A stretch of 64,000 nucleotides of DNA, taken from contig NZ_CANLDB010000005.1 in assembly GCF_947489365.1 (NCBI RefSeq), positions 124,001 through 188,000 on the forward strand, given 5' to 3'. Below are positions 38,926-47,396 of the stretch, piece after piece; within the stretch, counting starts at the first letter, position 1, and every line of letters starts with the position of its first letter. Made by a program: the position numbers and the translations under genes. Under the pieces are notes generated by a model. The model was given only the letters and a program-made list of their open reading frames with translations. It did not search any database and had not been told where the DNA came from. Source of the DNA: an uncultured Nocardioides sp. (GTDB taxonomy: Bacteria; Actinomycetota; Actinomycetes; Propionibacteriales; Nocardioidaceae).

Positions 38926-39426
38926 ATGGAGGAGTTCCCCGTCCCCATCCGGTTCGAGCTGCCGGGTCCGCAGTGGCGGGCCGTGCAGCCGGAGTCGGTG
39001 GGGGTCAGCAACGCGATGTTCGTCGCGCTGCGCGACGACACGCCCGGCGACTACACGCCGATCATCTCCTTCAGCGGGGGGTGGCGCACCGACGACGCCA
39101 CCATGGAGCAGATCGCCGAGGAGGCGGTGCTCCGGCTCCGCGACGAGACCGGCGACGCCCAGCTCATGGACCGTCGGCAGTTCGGCACCGAGCAGACCCC
39201 GTCGTACAGCCAGGTCCTGCGGGCCTCCGCCGAGGTCGACGGCCAGCACTACGACCTGGCGCGCCTGCAGGCCCTCATCGGTCTGCAGGACCCGGCCCAG
39301 GAGCGGCGGCGGGCGGTGCTGATCGTCAGCTGCACCTGCCTGGCCGACCAGCTCGACGTGGTGACACCGGAGTTCCAGGCCCTCGTCAAGGGTCTGCGGG
39401 TGGACGAGGCGAAGGCGGCCGGCTGA
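38926..39426 (+). CDS. DcrB/PsbP-fold-like protein, possible effector adaptor
   Basis: A 166-residue soluble protein without a signal peptide. Strand pattern and the opening VPIRFELPGPQWRAVQPES, then TPIISFSGGWRTDD, followed by a helix (EQIAEEAVLRLRDETG), look like the DcrB/DUF1795/LpqN-type PsbP fold (family guess from pattern). In type VI systems proteins of this fold (Eag) chaperone effector N termini; whether this one does the same for a type VII cargo is inference. AGAAGGAGAG precedes the ATG. It ends 21 bases before a convergent gene. Confidence 0.55.
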   Translation: MEEFPVPIRFELPGPQWRAVQPESVGVSNAMFVALRDDTPGDYTPIISFSGGWRTDDATMEQIAEEAVLRLRDETGDAQLMDRRQFGTEQTPSYSQVLRASAEVDGQHYDLARLQALIGLQDPAQERRRAVLIVSCTCLADQLDVVTPEFQALVKGLRVDEAKAAG

Positions 39427-39447
39427 GGCAGCGCCCGGGCCCGACCG

Positions 39448-40008
39448 TCAGGGGAAGTTTCCCGTCAGGGCGAGGATGCCCAGGATGATCCCGCCGAGGG
39501 CCAGGCTGCCGATCGCGAGGACGGCGAAGCCGAGGCCGACCTTGGCGGTGGTGTTCAGCTTCTTCTCGAGGCCGAGCCGCTCGCCGACCATGTCGATGAG
39601 GCGGTTGCCCTCGCCGGAGTCGAAGGCGTAGTCCACGACCTTGCCGTACTGGCCCTGGTCGTCGAAGGCGTACTCGCGCCGGAACGAGATCGTGCGGACC
39701 GTGCCCTGGGCGCCGCCCGCCGAGGCGCGCAGCACCGGCCGGGGCACGCCGCCGGCGACGTCGGCGCCGGCCTGCCACTCGACGGTGACCAGACGGTCGG
39801 TGACCGTGTAGGTCCCGTTCGTGGGGTCGACCGTCACGAGGTGCGTGAACGCCTTCTTCAGCGACTTGCGGTGCATCAGGGTCCACCACTGGGCGTCGAC
39901 GACGTCGATGTGGACGGTGAACCCGTCGGCGGTCTCGTCGGCGACCATGTACGGCGTGTCCGCGGCGACGCGGCGGACCTCCTCGGCGAACTGCTTGGCA
40001 TCGGCCAT
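39448..40008 (-). CDS. Tail-anchored hypothetical membrane protein
   Basis: A 186-residue protein. Residues 1-150 are a soluble alpha/beta domain (ADETADGFTVHIDVVDAQWW; LMHRKSLKKAFTHLVTVD). One hydrophobic helix lies near the C terminus (VGLGFAVLAIGSLALGGIIL), so it is probably anchored with its bulk in the cytoplasm. There is no signal peptide. It is convergent with the T7-type cassette, with only 21 bases between stops. It may be unrelated, or may be a protective partner (inference only). No named family recognised. Confidence 0.65.
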   Translation of the reverse strand: MADAKQFAEEVRRVAADTPYMVADETADGFTVHIDVVDAQWWTLMHRKSLKKAFTHLVTVDPTNGTYTVTDRLVTVEWQAGADVAGGVPRPVLRASAGGAQGTVRTISFRREYAFDDQGQYGKVVDYAFDSGEGNRLIDMVGERLGLEKKLNTTAKVGLGFAVLAIGSLALGGIILGILALTGNFP

Positions 40009-40030
40009 GGGGCGACCCTACTGGGGTCCG

Positions 40031-40036
40031 TAGCCT
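40031..40036 (+). promoter_or_regulatory. Leaderless -10 of the M15 peptidase gene
   Basis: TAGCCT is followed by 6 bases and GTG 40043. There is no ribosome-binding site. The start of the divergent gene is only 34 bases away. Confidence 0.6.
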
Positions 40037-40042
40037 GGCCCG

Positions 40043-40918
40043 GTGAGGCGAGCGGTGGTGGGGCTGGCGTGCGCCGGCCTGCTGCTCGCCGGCTGCGCGG
40101 ACGACGAGCCCGCCTCCGGCGGACCCGCCCCGTCGGCGTCGTCCTCGTCACCGGGCTCCACCGCGCCCGCTCCCAGCCGTGAGCCCGAGCCGGAGCCCGA
40201 GCCGGAGCCCGGGGCGACGCCCCCGCCGTGGCTGGGGACGCGGGTCCTGCCGGAGCGGGCCGACGGGTTCGGTGAGGTCCGCCCCACGCCACCGGCGCTG
40301 CGGGAGCGGGCGTTCACCCTGCCCGACGCGCTCCCCGCCCTGCCGGGGTCGGGGTTCGCGAGCCGGGTCGCCGATCCGGCGCCCGCGCGGGTGGTCGAGA
40401 GGTCCACCTGGGAGGCCGGGTGCCCCGTCGCCGCCGACGACCTGGCGTGGGTCCGGGTGACCTTCCGCGGCTTCGACGGCGAGCGCCACACCGGGGAGCT
40501 GCTGCTCGCCTCGGAGTGGGCGGAGCCGATGGTGACGGTGTTCCGCGACCTGTGGGACGCCGACTTCCCCCTCGAGGAGCTCCGGATCACCCGGTCCGAC
40601 GAGCTCGACGTGCCGCCCACCGGGGACGGCAACAACTCCGGCGCGTTCGTCTGCCGAGCCGTGACCGGCGGGACCTCGTACTCCGAGCACGCCTACGGCC
40701 GCGCGATCGACCTCAACCCGTTCCAGAACCCCTACGCCCGCGACGACGTCGTCGTCCCCGAGCTGGCCTCCGCCTGGCTCGACCGCGACCGCGACCTGCC
40801 CGGCATGGTCCGGCCGGACGACGTCGTGGTGCGGGCCTTCGCCCGCATCGGGTGGCAGTGGGGCGGCGACTACCAGTCCCTGAAGGACTACCAGCACTTC
40901 TCCAGCACGGGCGGCTGA
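40043..40918 (+). CDS. M15-family peptidase lipoprotein
   Basis: A 291-residue lipoprotein. The lipobox LLAGC places the lipidated Cys at 18. A Ser/Pro linker with an (EP)n run (EPEPEPEPEPG) spans about residues 30-60 and likely crosses the cell wall. The catalytic domain shows the VanY/M15 zinc motif SEHAYGRAIDLN (HxxxxxxD) and a second His in DYQHFS near the end. It probably cleaves peptidoglycan stem peptides (D,D- or L,D-peptidase, not determinable). The C-terminal WQWGGDYQSLKDYQHFS block is typical of M15 subfamily proteins. GTG 40043 is supported by a -10 box 6 bases upstream. Confidence 0.85.
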   Translation: MRRAVVGLACAGLLLAGCADDEPASGGPAPSASSSSPGSTAPAPSREPEPEPEPEPGATPPPWLGTRVLPERADGFGEVRPTPPALRERAFTLPDALPALPGSGFASRVADPAPARVVERSTWEAGCPVAADDLAWVRVTFRGFDGERHTGELLLASEWAEPMVTVFRDLWDADFPLEELRITRSDELDVPPTGDGNNSGAFVCRAVTGGTSYSEHAYGRAIDLNPFQNPYARDDVVVPELASAWLDRDRDLPGMVRPDDVVVRAFARIGWQWGGDYQSLKDYQHFSSTGG

Positions 40919-40937
40919 GCCGCCCCGCGCCCGAGGA

Positions 40938-41351
40938 TCAGCGGTCGGCCTTGCGGACCCTCCGACGCAGCTGCCAGATGCGGAGCGTGCCGGCGAGACC
41001 GGCGACGGCGAGCCCGGCGGCGAACGCCAGCAGCAGCGCGACCGCGAGCGGCGAGCTGCCCGTGGCGCCGAAGTAGTTGACCTGGACCGAGGCCAGGTTC
41101 TGCAGGATGAAGATCGCCAGCAGGACCAGCAGGACCACCATCAGCACGACCACGACCCAGATGTGGCTCGCGGCGGAGCCGCGCAACGGGTCGTCGGCGG
41201 TGCCCTTGAGGCGACGCTGCTCGGGGGCCGCGTCGGGCGCGGGCTCCTGACGACGCTCCGGGTCGGCCGCGCGGTCGTCGTACGCCGGGGCGGGCGGCGG
41301 GGGCGGCTGGTTCGCGGGCTGCCCCGGGACGACCGGGTCGTGCTGGCTCAT
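40938..41351 (-). CDS. LapA-domain (DUF1049-type) membrane protein
   Basis: A 137-residue protein. The first 60 residues are Pro/Gln-rich and disordered (QPANQPPPPPAPAYDDR). Two transmembrane helices follow (IWVVVVLMVVLLVLLAIFIL; AVALLLAFAAGLAVAGLAGT), separated by ILQNLASVQVNYFGATGSSP, the hallmark of LapA proteins (abridged core NLASVQVNYFG). A basic tail ends RRRVRKADR. In E. coli LapA acts in envelope biogenesis; in actinobacteria the role is unknown. Confidence 0.85.
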   Translation of the reverse strand: MSQHDPVVPGQPANQPPPPPAPAYDDRAADPERRQEPAPDAAPEQRRLKGTADDPLRGSAASHIWVVVVLMVVLLVLLAIFILQNLASVQVNYFGATGSSPLAVALLLAFAAGLAVAGLAGTLRIWQLRRRVRKADR

Positions 41352-41434
41352 GGGGTGGCCTCCTCTGGCTCGGCCCCAGCCTAGGGCGTCCGGGACCCGG
41401 TCCGGACCGCTTCGTGCACTGCGCCACGCCGGGC

Positions 41435-41453
41435 TTAGGGTGGCCTAACCTGA
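41435..41453 (+). promoter_or_regulatory. IdeR/DtxR-type iron box
   Basis: TTAGGGTGGCCTAACCTGA matches the mycobacterial IdeR consensus TTAGGTTAGGCTAACCTAA at 15 of 19 positions. It contains the inverted TTAGG...CCTAA and overlaps TAACCT (41446-41451), a likely -10. It lies 25 bases before the GTG of the ABC transporter pair, so repression by iron-loaded IdeR/DmdR is expected. Confidence 0.72.
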
Positions 41454-41477
41454 CCAGCACCACCGAGCGGAGGAGCC

Positions 41478-43178
41478 GTGGAGAAGGCGCCAGCGACGAG
41501 CGCCGCGCTCGTCCGCCGCACGCTGCGCCGCCAGCGGCGGCCCCTCGCCGCGAGCCTGGTGATCATCGGGCTCTGGCAGGTCTGCGAGGCGATGGTGCCG
41601 GTGATGATCGGCGTCGTCGTCGACCGCGCGGTCGCCACCGGCGACCCGCTCGCGTTCGTGCTGTGGGGCGGGGCGACCGCCCTGCTCTTCGTCGTGCTCG
41701 GCCTGTCCTTCCGGTTCGGCGCCCGGATCGTGCTGCGCACCCGCACCGTGGAGATGCACCGCATCCGCAGCGAGATCTCCTCGCACGTCCTCGCCCCCGC
41801 CGGCGCCCGCACCGGCCGGCCGGTCGGGGAGGTGCTGAGCCTCGCCACCACCGACGCCGAGACGGTCTCCAACGTCCTGCGCCAGGTCGTGTTCGCCGTG
41901 GCCGCACTGCTGGGCCTGACGGTCAGCACGGTGATCCTCGTGACCATCGACCCCGTGCTGGCGCTGGTCGTCCTCGTCGGGGTCCCGTTGGTGCTGGCGG
42001 GCACGCAGCTCCTCGCCCCGCGCCTGGCCCGCCGCAGCACGGTGCAGCTCGAGGCGGTCGGGGACGCGACCGGGGTGGCGACCGACCTGGTGCGCGGCCT
42101 GCGCCCGCTGCAGGGCATCGGTGGGCAGGACGCCGCCCTCGCGGGCTACCGCCGCCGCAGCCGCGCCGCCGCGGACGCCGCAGTCGACTCCGCCCGCTCC
42201 GAGGGGCTGCTGGTCGGCGTCGCGAACGGGCTGTCCGGGCTCTTCCTCGCGGTCGTCGCGCTGCTGGCCGGGCTGCGGGCCGCGCAGGGCGAGATCGGCG
42301 TCGGCGAGCTGATCGCCGTCGTCGGGCTGGCCCAGTTCTTCGCCGAGCCCATCCGCATGGCCACCGACCTCATCGCGGACCTCGCCCGGTCCCGCGCCGC
42401 CGCCGGCCGGGTCGTGGAGCTCCTCGCCGCGCCCCCGCTCGCCGAGGACGGCGCCCTGGCCGCCGCCGGGACCGGCCCGCCCGCCCTGGACCTCGACGAC
42501 GTCACCACCGGGCCGCTGCGCGGGCTGAGCCTCCATGTCGCGCCGGGGCGCCTCACCGCCGTCGTCCTCGACGACCCGGCCGCGGCCGCCTGCCTGCTGG
42601 CACTGCTGCGGGGCGAACGGCGCCCCGAGGCCGGAGCCGTCCGGCTCGACGGGACGCCGCTGACCGACCTCGGCGTCGGTGACCGCGCCGCCCGGCTGCT
42701 CGTCGACGACCACGGCACCGACCTGTTCGAGGGCACCCTGCGCACCAACGTCGACCCCGCCGGCCGACTGGAGAGCGACCGGCTCGCCGTCGTCCTCGAG
42801 TCCTCCGCCGCGACGGACGTCGCCGAGCTGGACCCCGCCGGCGTGGACCGCCCGATCAGCGCCGACGGCACCGACCTGTCCGGCGGCCAGCGCCAGCGGC
42901 TCGCCCTCGCCCGGGCGCTCGCGGCCGACCCGCCGGGCCTGGTCCTGCACGACCCGACCACCGCCGTCGACGCCGTGACCGAGCAGCGCATCGCCGCCGG
43001 CCTCGCCGCGCTGCGCACCGGACGGACCACCCTCGTGCTCACCACCAGCCCCGCGCTGCTCGACGTCGCCGACGAGGTCGCCCACGTCGCCGACGGGCGG
43101 GTCGTGGCCCGGGGCCGCCACACTGACCTGCTCACCGACCCCGCCGCGACGGCGTACGCCGAGGCGGTGCTGCGATGA
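41478..43178 (+). CDS. ABC exporter-fold half-transporter with ATP-site residues lost
   Basis: A 566-residue membrane-ATPase fusion: six helices (~1-300), then an NBD. The signature TDLSGGQRQRLALARAL near residue 464 is perfect. The P-loop position near 361 reads VVLDDPAAAACLLALL, with no GxxGxGK(S/T). The Q-loop Gln is absent (LLVDDHGTDLFEG). Walker B is LVLHDPTTAVD, with His for the metal-binding Asp and Asp for the catalytic Glu. The switch His is gone (VLTTSPALL). It can thus only lend its signature to the partner's ATP site. GGAGGAG precedes GTG 41478. Downstream of an iron box; stop overlaps the partner's ATG (ATGA). Confidence 0.9.
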   Translation: MEKAPATSAALVRRTLRRQRRPLAASLVIIGLWQVCEAMVPVMIGVVVDRAVATGDPLAFVLWGGATALLFVVLGLSFRFGARIVLRTRTVEMHRIRSEISSHVLAPAGARTGRPVGEVLSLATTDAETVSNVLRQVVFAVAALLGLTVSTVILVTIDPVLALVVLVGVPLVLAGTQLLAPRLARRSTVQLEAVGDATGVATDLVRGLRPLQGIGGQDAALAGYRRRSRAAADAAVDSARSEGLLVGVANGLSGLFLAVVALLAGLRAAQGEIGVGELIAVVGLAQFFAEPIRMATDLIADLARSRAAAGRVVELLAAPPLAEDGALAAAGTGPPALDLDDVTTGPLRGLSLHVAPGRLTAVVLDDPAAAACLLALLRGERRPEAGAVRLDGTPLTDLGVGDRAARLLVDDHGTDLFEGTLRTNVDPAGRLESDRLAVVLESSAATDVAELDPAGVDRPISADGTDLSGGQRQRLALARALAADPPGLVLHDPTTAVDAVTEQRIAAGLAALRTGRTTLVLTTSPALLDVADEVAHVADGRVVARGRHTDLLTDPAATAYAEAVLR

Positions 43179-44941
43179 GCGACCGACCGAGCGAGCGGGT
43201 GGACCCGGACGCGCTCCCGATCAGCACCGCCGGGGAGGCGGCACGTGTCGCCTGGCCCCTGCTGCGGAAGCGGCGCGGCGCTCTGGTGACCACCCTGGTG
43301 TCCCTCGTCCTCGTCGGGGCGTCCGGCGTGGTCGGACCGATCATGCTCGGGCGCGTCGTCGACGTCGTGGACGCCGGCGGGAACACCTCCGGGATCGTGC
43401 TGGCCGCCGTCTGGATCGCGGTCGCCGCCGTGGTCGGCGCGGTCGCGACCGCGGTCGGTGTGACGTCGCTGGCGGCCCTGGGGCAGCCCGCGCTGGCGGA
43501 GCTGCGGGAGGAGGTCCTCGACGTCGCGCTCCACACCGACCCCGCCCGTCTGGAGCGGGCCGGGTCCGGCGACCTGCTCAGCCGCGTCGGGGACGACGTC
43601 CGGCTGATCTCGGAGTCCCTGACCGAGGCGCTGCCCCTCGTCGTGAACTCGATGGTCACCGTCGCCTTCACCGCCGGCGGGCTCTTCGCCCTCGACTGGC
43701 GCCTCGGGCTGGCGGGGCTCGCCGCGGCGCCGGCGTACGTGCTCGCGCTGCGGTGGTACCTGCCGCGCAGCGGGCCGAGGTACCAGGCCGAGCGGGCCGC
43801 GAACGGCGTCCGCGCCCAGGCGCTGGTCACCGGCATCGGCGGCAGCGCGACCCTCCGCGCCCACGGCCTGGCGCCGCAGGCCCAGCAGCGCATCGAGACG
43901 ACCTCGTGGTCGGCGGCGGAGATCACCCTCGACGTGTTCCGCCTCTTCACCCGCTTCGGGTTCCGGATGAACCTGTCCGAGGGCCTCGGCCTGCTCCTGG
44001 TCCTCGGGGTCGGCTTCCTCGCGGTCCGTGCGGACGCCGTGAGCGTCGGCGAGGTCACCGCGGCGGCGCTGTTCTTCCACCGGCTGTTCAACCCGGTCGG
44101 AGCGCTGCTGTTCTTCTTCGACGACGTCCAGTCCGCCGGGGCCTCGCTGACCCGGTTGACCGGCATGGTGCTGATGCCGCGCCCCGCCCGTCCCACGGAC
44201 CTCCGGCGGCCCACCGGCGCGGGCGTGGCGCTGCGGGACGTCGACCACGCCTACGTCGAGGGCCGCCCCGTCGTCGTCGGCGTCGACGCCGCCCTCGCCC
44301 CCGGCGAGCGGGTCGCGGTGGTCGGGGCCACCGGCGCCGGCAAGACCACCCTGGCCGCGATCGCCGCCGGGCGGCTCGTCCCCACCGGGGGCACCGTCGA
44401 GCTCGGGGGCGTGCCCCTGGGATCGGTCGACGGCGAGGGCCGCCCCGCCGTCGCGGTGGTGACGCAGGAGGTGCACGTCTACACCGGCACCGTCCGCGAC
44501 AACCTGCTGCTCGCGAAGCCGTCGGCGGGCGACGACGAGCTCCGCGCCGTCCTCGGTGACCTGGGGGCGCTCGGGTGGGTCGAGGCCCTGGCCGACGGCC
44601 TCGACACGGTGGTCGGGGAGGGCGGGCACGACCTCACCCCCGCCCAGGCCCAGCACCTGGCGCTCGCCCGGCTACCGCTGGCCGACCCGCTGGTCGCCGT
44701 CCTCGACGAGGCCACCGCCGAGGCGGGCTCGGCGGGCGCCCGCGACCTCGAGCGGGCGGCGTACGCCGCGACGCGTGGCCGCACCGCGCTGGTCGTCGCC
44801 CACCGGCTCACCCAGGCCGCCACCGCCGACCGGGTGTGGGTGATGCACGACGGGCGGATCGTGGACGACGGCCCCCACGAGGAGCTCGTCGCCGCGGGCG
44901 GCCGGTACGCCGAGCTCTGGCGGGCCTGGTCGCAGCGCTAG
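43175..44941 (+). CDS. ABC exporter-fold half-transporter with intact Walker sites
   Basis: A 588-residue partner of the preceding gene. Six helices, then an NBD with Walker A GATGAGKTT near 384, Q-loop VVTQEVHVYTGT, Walker B VAVLDEATAEAG near 506 and switch His VVAHRLTQA. The signature is degenerate: DLTPAQAQHLALAR in place of LSGGQ. The two NBDs are therefore complementary and give one consensus and one dead site, as in heterodimeric exporters. No siderophore-interacting domain is fused. With the upstream iron box, siderophore import (IrtAB-like) or export is likely; direction cannot be told. Confidence 0.9.
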   Translation: MSDRPSERVDPDALPISTAGEAARVAWPLLRKRRGALVTTLVSLVLVGASGVVGPIMLGRVVDVVDAGGNTSGIVLAAVWIAVAAVVGAVATAVGVTSLAALGQPALAELREEVLDVALHTDPARLERAGSGDLLSRVGDDVRLISESLTEALPLVVNSMVTVAFTAGGLFALDWRLGLAGLAAAPAYVLALRWYLPRSGPRYQAERAANGVRAQALVTGIGGSATLRAHGLAPQAQQRIETTSWSAAEITLDVFRLFTRFGFRMNLSEGLGLLLVLGVGFLAVRADAVSVGEVTAAALFFHRLFNPVGALLFFFDDVQSAGASLTRLTGMVLMPRPARPTDLRRPTGAGVALRDVDHAYVEGRPVVVGVDAALAPGERVAVVGATGAGKTTLAAIAAGRLVPTGGTVELGGVPLGSVDGEGRPAVAVVTQEVHVYTGTVRDNLLLAKPSAGDDELRAVLGDLGALGWVEALADGLDTVVGEGGHDLTPAQAQHLALARLPLADPLVAVLDEATAEAGSAGARDLERAAYAATRGRTALVVAHRLTQAATADRVWVMHDGRIVDDGPHEELVAAGGRYAELWRAWSQR

Positions 44942-45010
44942 GCACCTCGCCCGCACGCTCGTCGGACCCCGCAGGGCATGGCGGGCGTCCTCTCCGGGCA
45001 CACTGAGGGC

Positions 45011-45916
45011 ATGGCTGACTCCTTGCGCGTCCTGGTGACCGGCGCCACGGGTTTCGTCGGTCAGCGGCTCGTCCCGGCCCTGGTGGCCGAGGGGCACGAG
45101 GTCCGCGCGATGACCCGCCGACCCGAGGAGTACACCGGCGAGGGCCAGGCCGTCGGCGGGGACGTCTTCGAGCCGGACACCCTCGACAAGGCCCTGGCGG
45201 ACGTCGACGTGGCCTACTACTTCGTCCACTCGCTGGGCACGAAGGACTTCGAGCGCCTCGACGCCGAGGCCGCCCGCTCGTTCGCGACGGCGGCGTCGTC
45301 CGCCGGGGTGTCCCAGATCGTCTACCTCGGCGGCCTCGGCTCCGACGACCAGGTCCTCTCGCCCCACCTGCGCTCACGGCGCGAGGTCGAGAAGCTGCTC
45401 GGCGCGACGGGGGTGCCGGTCACGGCGCTGCGCGCCGCCATTGTCGTCGGCCACGGCGGCATCTCGTGGGAGATCACCCGCCAGCTCGTCGACAAGCTGC
45501 CCGCGATGATCGCGCCGCGGTGGGTGAAGACCCGCACCCAGCCGATCTCGCTGGCCGACGTCGTCCGCTACCTCGTGGGCGTCGCCGGCAACGACGCCGC
45601 GGTGGGCCGTGTCTTCGAGATCGGCGGGCCCGACCAGATCGACTACCTGGAGATGCTCCGGGTGGCCTCCACGGTCATCAAGGGCCACGCCCCGCCGATC
45701 GTGCCCGTGCCGATCCTGAGCCCGCGGCTGTCGTCGTACTGGCTGAGCCTGGTCACCGACGTCGACACCATGACGGCCCGCAACCTCGTGGACTCGATGG
45801 ACACCGAGGTGCTCGTCTCCGACCACTCCATCCTCGACGTCGTCCCGGGCGACCCGATGACGTACGAGGAGGCCGTGCGACGGGCCATCGAGGACCGCGA
45901 GGCCGCGGAGGCCTGA
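45011..45916 (+). CDS. NAD(P)-binding atypical SDR protein
   Basis: A 301-residue protein. The N-terminal nucleotide motif is VTGATGFVGQRLVPALVA. YYFVHSLGTKDFERLDAEAA and IVYLGGLGSD follow, which is the pattern of atypical short-chain dehydrogenases (SDR a5/YbjT-like). No Tyr-x-x-x-Lys catalytic pair is evident. The C-terminal half has RTQPISLADVVRYLVGV and FEIGGPDQIDYLEML. Start ATG 45011 has CACACT 6 bases upstream. Substrate unknown; it may be a quinone or lipid-related reductase or a non-catalytic sensor. Confidence 0.82.
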   Translation: MADSLRVLVTGATGFVGQRLVPALVAEGHEVRAMTRRPEEYTGEGQAVGGDVFEPDTLDKALADVDVAYYFVHSLGTKDFERLDAEAARSFATAASSAGVSQIVYLGGLGSDDQVLSPHLRSRREVEKLLGATGVPVTALRAAIVVGHGGISWEITRQLVDKLPAMIAPRWVKTRTQPISLADVVRYLVGVAGNDAAVGRVFEIGGPDQIDYLEMLRVASTVIKGHAPPIVPVPILSPRLSSYWLSLVTDVDTMTARNLVDSMDTEVLVSDHSILDVVPGDPMTYEEAVRRAIEDREAAEA

Positions 45917-45937
45917 GGCCCCGCCCGCGCCCGGCCC

Positions 45938-46636
45938 TCAGACCGGGAAGAGCAGCGGCAGCGCGTAGAGCATCGAGACCGACCAGGTCACGTGGGTGAT
46001 CATCGGTGCCATGATGCCGCCGGTCACGCGGCGCTGCTGGCCCGTGATGGCCCCGAGGACGATGGCGGCGAACGCGAGCATGACGTTGCCGGTCAGCAGC
46101 GTCGCCAGGGCGTAGACGACCGTGGTGATGAGGACCTTCCGGCCGCGCACCGCGTCGTACAGGGCGCCGCGGAAGAACAGCTCCTCGCCGAGCCCGTTGA
46201 CGACGGTGATGAACAGCAGCAGCGGGCCGGTGCCCGCCGCGGCGAAGGCCAGGACCGCGGTGACGGCCTCGTAGAGGAACGGGATCTCGCGCACGATGAG
46301 CCCGCCGACGATGAAGACGCCCGCCAGGCCCAGCCCGATGCCGAGCGGGACCAGGAAGGGCCGCGGTCCGACGAACCGGTCGCGCGGGCCGGCGTCGGTG
46401 CGGGTCTCGTCGGGCCGCCGCGCCGGCTCGGAGGGCCGGATCGTGAACCATCCCTGGCGGCCGAGGTGGACCGGGCCGGCGGCGAACGCGCCGATCGCCC
46501 AGACCAGGGCGAGCGCGAGGGTCACGACGTAGAACGACGTGCCGCCCGGCGTCAGCCGCAGCAGGGAGCCCAGGAGCACCGTCCCGACGACGGCGAAGAC
46601 GGCCGTGACCACCTGCTGTCGTCGCGCCGTCGTCAT
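45938..46636 (-). CDS. CPBP-family intramembrane metalloprotease
   Basis: A 232-residue protein with six or seven hydrophobic helices. The glutamate motif is VNGLGEELFFRGALYDAV (EExxxR), and LAFAAIVLGAITGQQRRVTG then APMITHVTWS (His) supply the remaining catalytic residues of the CAAX-protease/bacteriocin-processing family. GAGGA and TACAGT lie just before the ATG. Target unknown. Confidence 0.85.
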   Translation of the reverse strand: MTTARRQQVVTAVFAVVGTVLLGSLLRLTPGGTSFYVVTLALALVWAIGAFAAGPVHLGRQGWFTIRPSEPARRPDETRTDAGPRDRFVGPRPFLVPLGIGLGLAGVFIVGGLIVREIPFLYEAVTAVLAFAAAGTGPLLLFITVVNGLGEELFFRGALYDAVRGRKVLITTVVYALATLLTGNVMLAFAAIVLGAITGQQRRVTGGIMAPMITHVTWSVSMLYALPLLFPV

Positions 46637-46709
46637 GTGTCCTCACTGTAGGGAGCCGACCTGACGGGTACCCGATCGGGCCCGGCCCTCACGCCCGCGG
46701 CCAGGCGCG

Positions 46710-47396
46710 TCAGTCGCCGAGCAGCTCGTCGACCCACGCCGGCACCAGGACCGACGCCGGGCCGTGCCGGGCCTCGGCGAAGTGGGCCGTGCCCTCGCTG
46801 GGCACGAGGTTGAGCTCGAGGGTCCTCGCGCCGTACGCGGCGGCGTACTGCACGAAGCCGGCGGCGGGGTAGACGGCGCCGGACGTGCCGATGGAGCAGA
46901 AGACCTCGCAGCCGGCCACGGCGCGCTGGATGCGGTCCATCCCCAGCGGGACCTCGCCGAACCACACCACGTCCGGGCGCAGGTCGCCCCCGCAGTCGGC
47001 GCAGGGCGCGGCGTCGAGCATCGGGCCCTCCCAGCCGGTCCGCGCGCCGCAGCCCGCGCACAGGGCGGAGCGGAGCCGGCCGTGCATGTGCAGGACGTCG
47101 GCCGAGCCGCCGCGCTCGTGGAGGTCGTCGATGTTCTGCGTCACCAGCAGCAGGTCGTCGCCCAGCGCCCGTTCGAGCCGCCCCAGGGCCTCGTGGGCGG
47201 GGTTGGGCGCGACCGCGGCGAGGGCCGCTCGGCGGGCGTCGTAGAAGCGGTGGACGGTCTCGGGGTCGCGGGCGAACGCCTCCGGGGTCGCGACGTCCTC
47301 GACGCGGTGGCCCTCCCACAGCCCGTCGGCGTCGCGGAAGGTGGGGACGCCGCTCTCCGCCGAGATCCCGGCGCCGGTGAGCACGACGACCCTCAC
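46710..47396 (-). CDS. Class III sirtuin, NAD-dependent protein deacylase
   Basis: A 228-residue enzyme. NAD site LTGAGISAESGVPTFR (residues 6-21) and TQNIDDLHERGG; catalytic His105 in HMHG. The zinc site has CAGC and CADC. Tyr52 and Arg55 in FYDARR form the YxxR pair that makes SIRT5/CobB-type sirtuins prefer succinyl/malonyl-lysine. GTG 47396 overlaps the methyltransferase stop (GTGA). A longer upstream frame has no family match. It removes acyl groups from cytoplasmic proteins with NAD+. Confidence 0.9.
   Translation of the reverse strand: MRVVVLTGAGISAESGVPTFRDADGLWEGHRVEDVATPEAFARDPETVHRFYDARRAALAAVAPNPAHEALGRLERALGDDLLLVTQNIDDLHERGGSADVLHMHGRLRSALCAGCGARTGWEGPMLDAAPCADCGGDLRPDVVWFGEVPLGMDRIQRAVAGCEVFCSIGTSGAVYPAAGFVQYAAAYGARTLELNLVPSEGTAHFAEARHGPASVLVPAWVDELLGD

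Noticed and set aside
40150..40220. (EP)n repeat as a DNA microsatellite locus of interest
   Set aside because: It is an ordinary Pro-rich wall-spanning linker of a lipoprotein.
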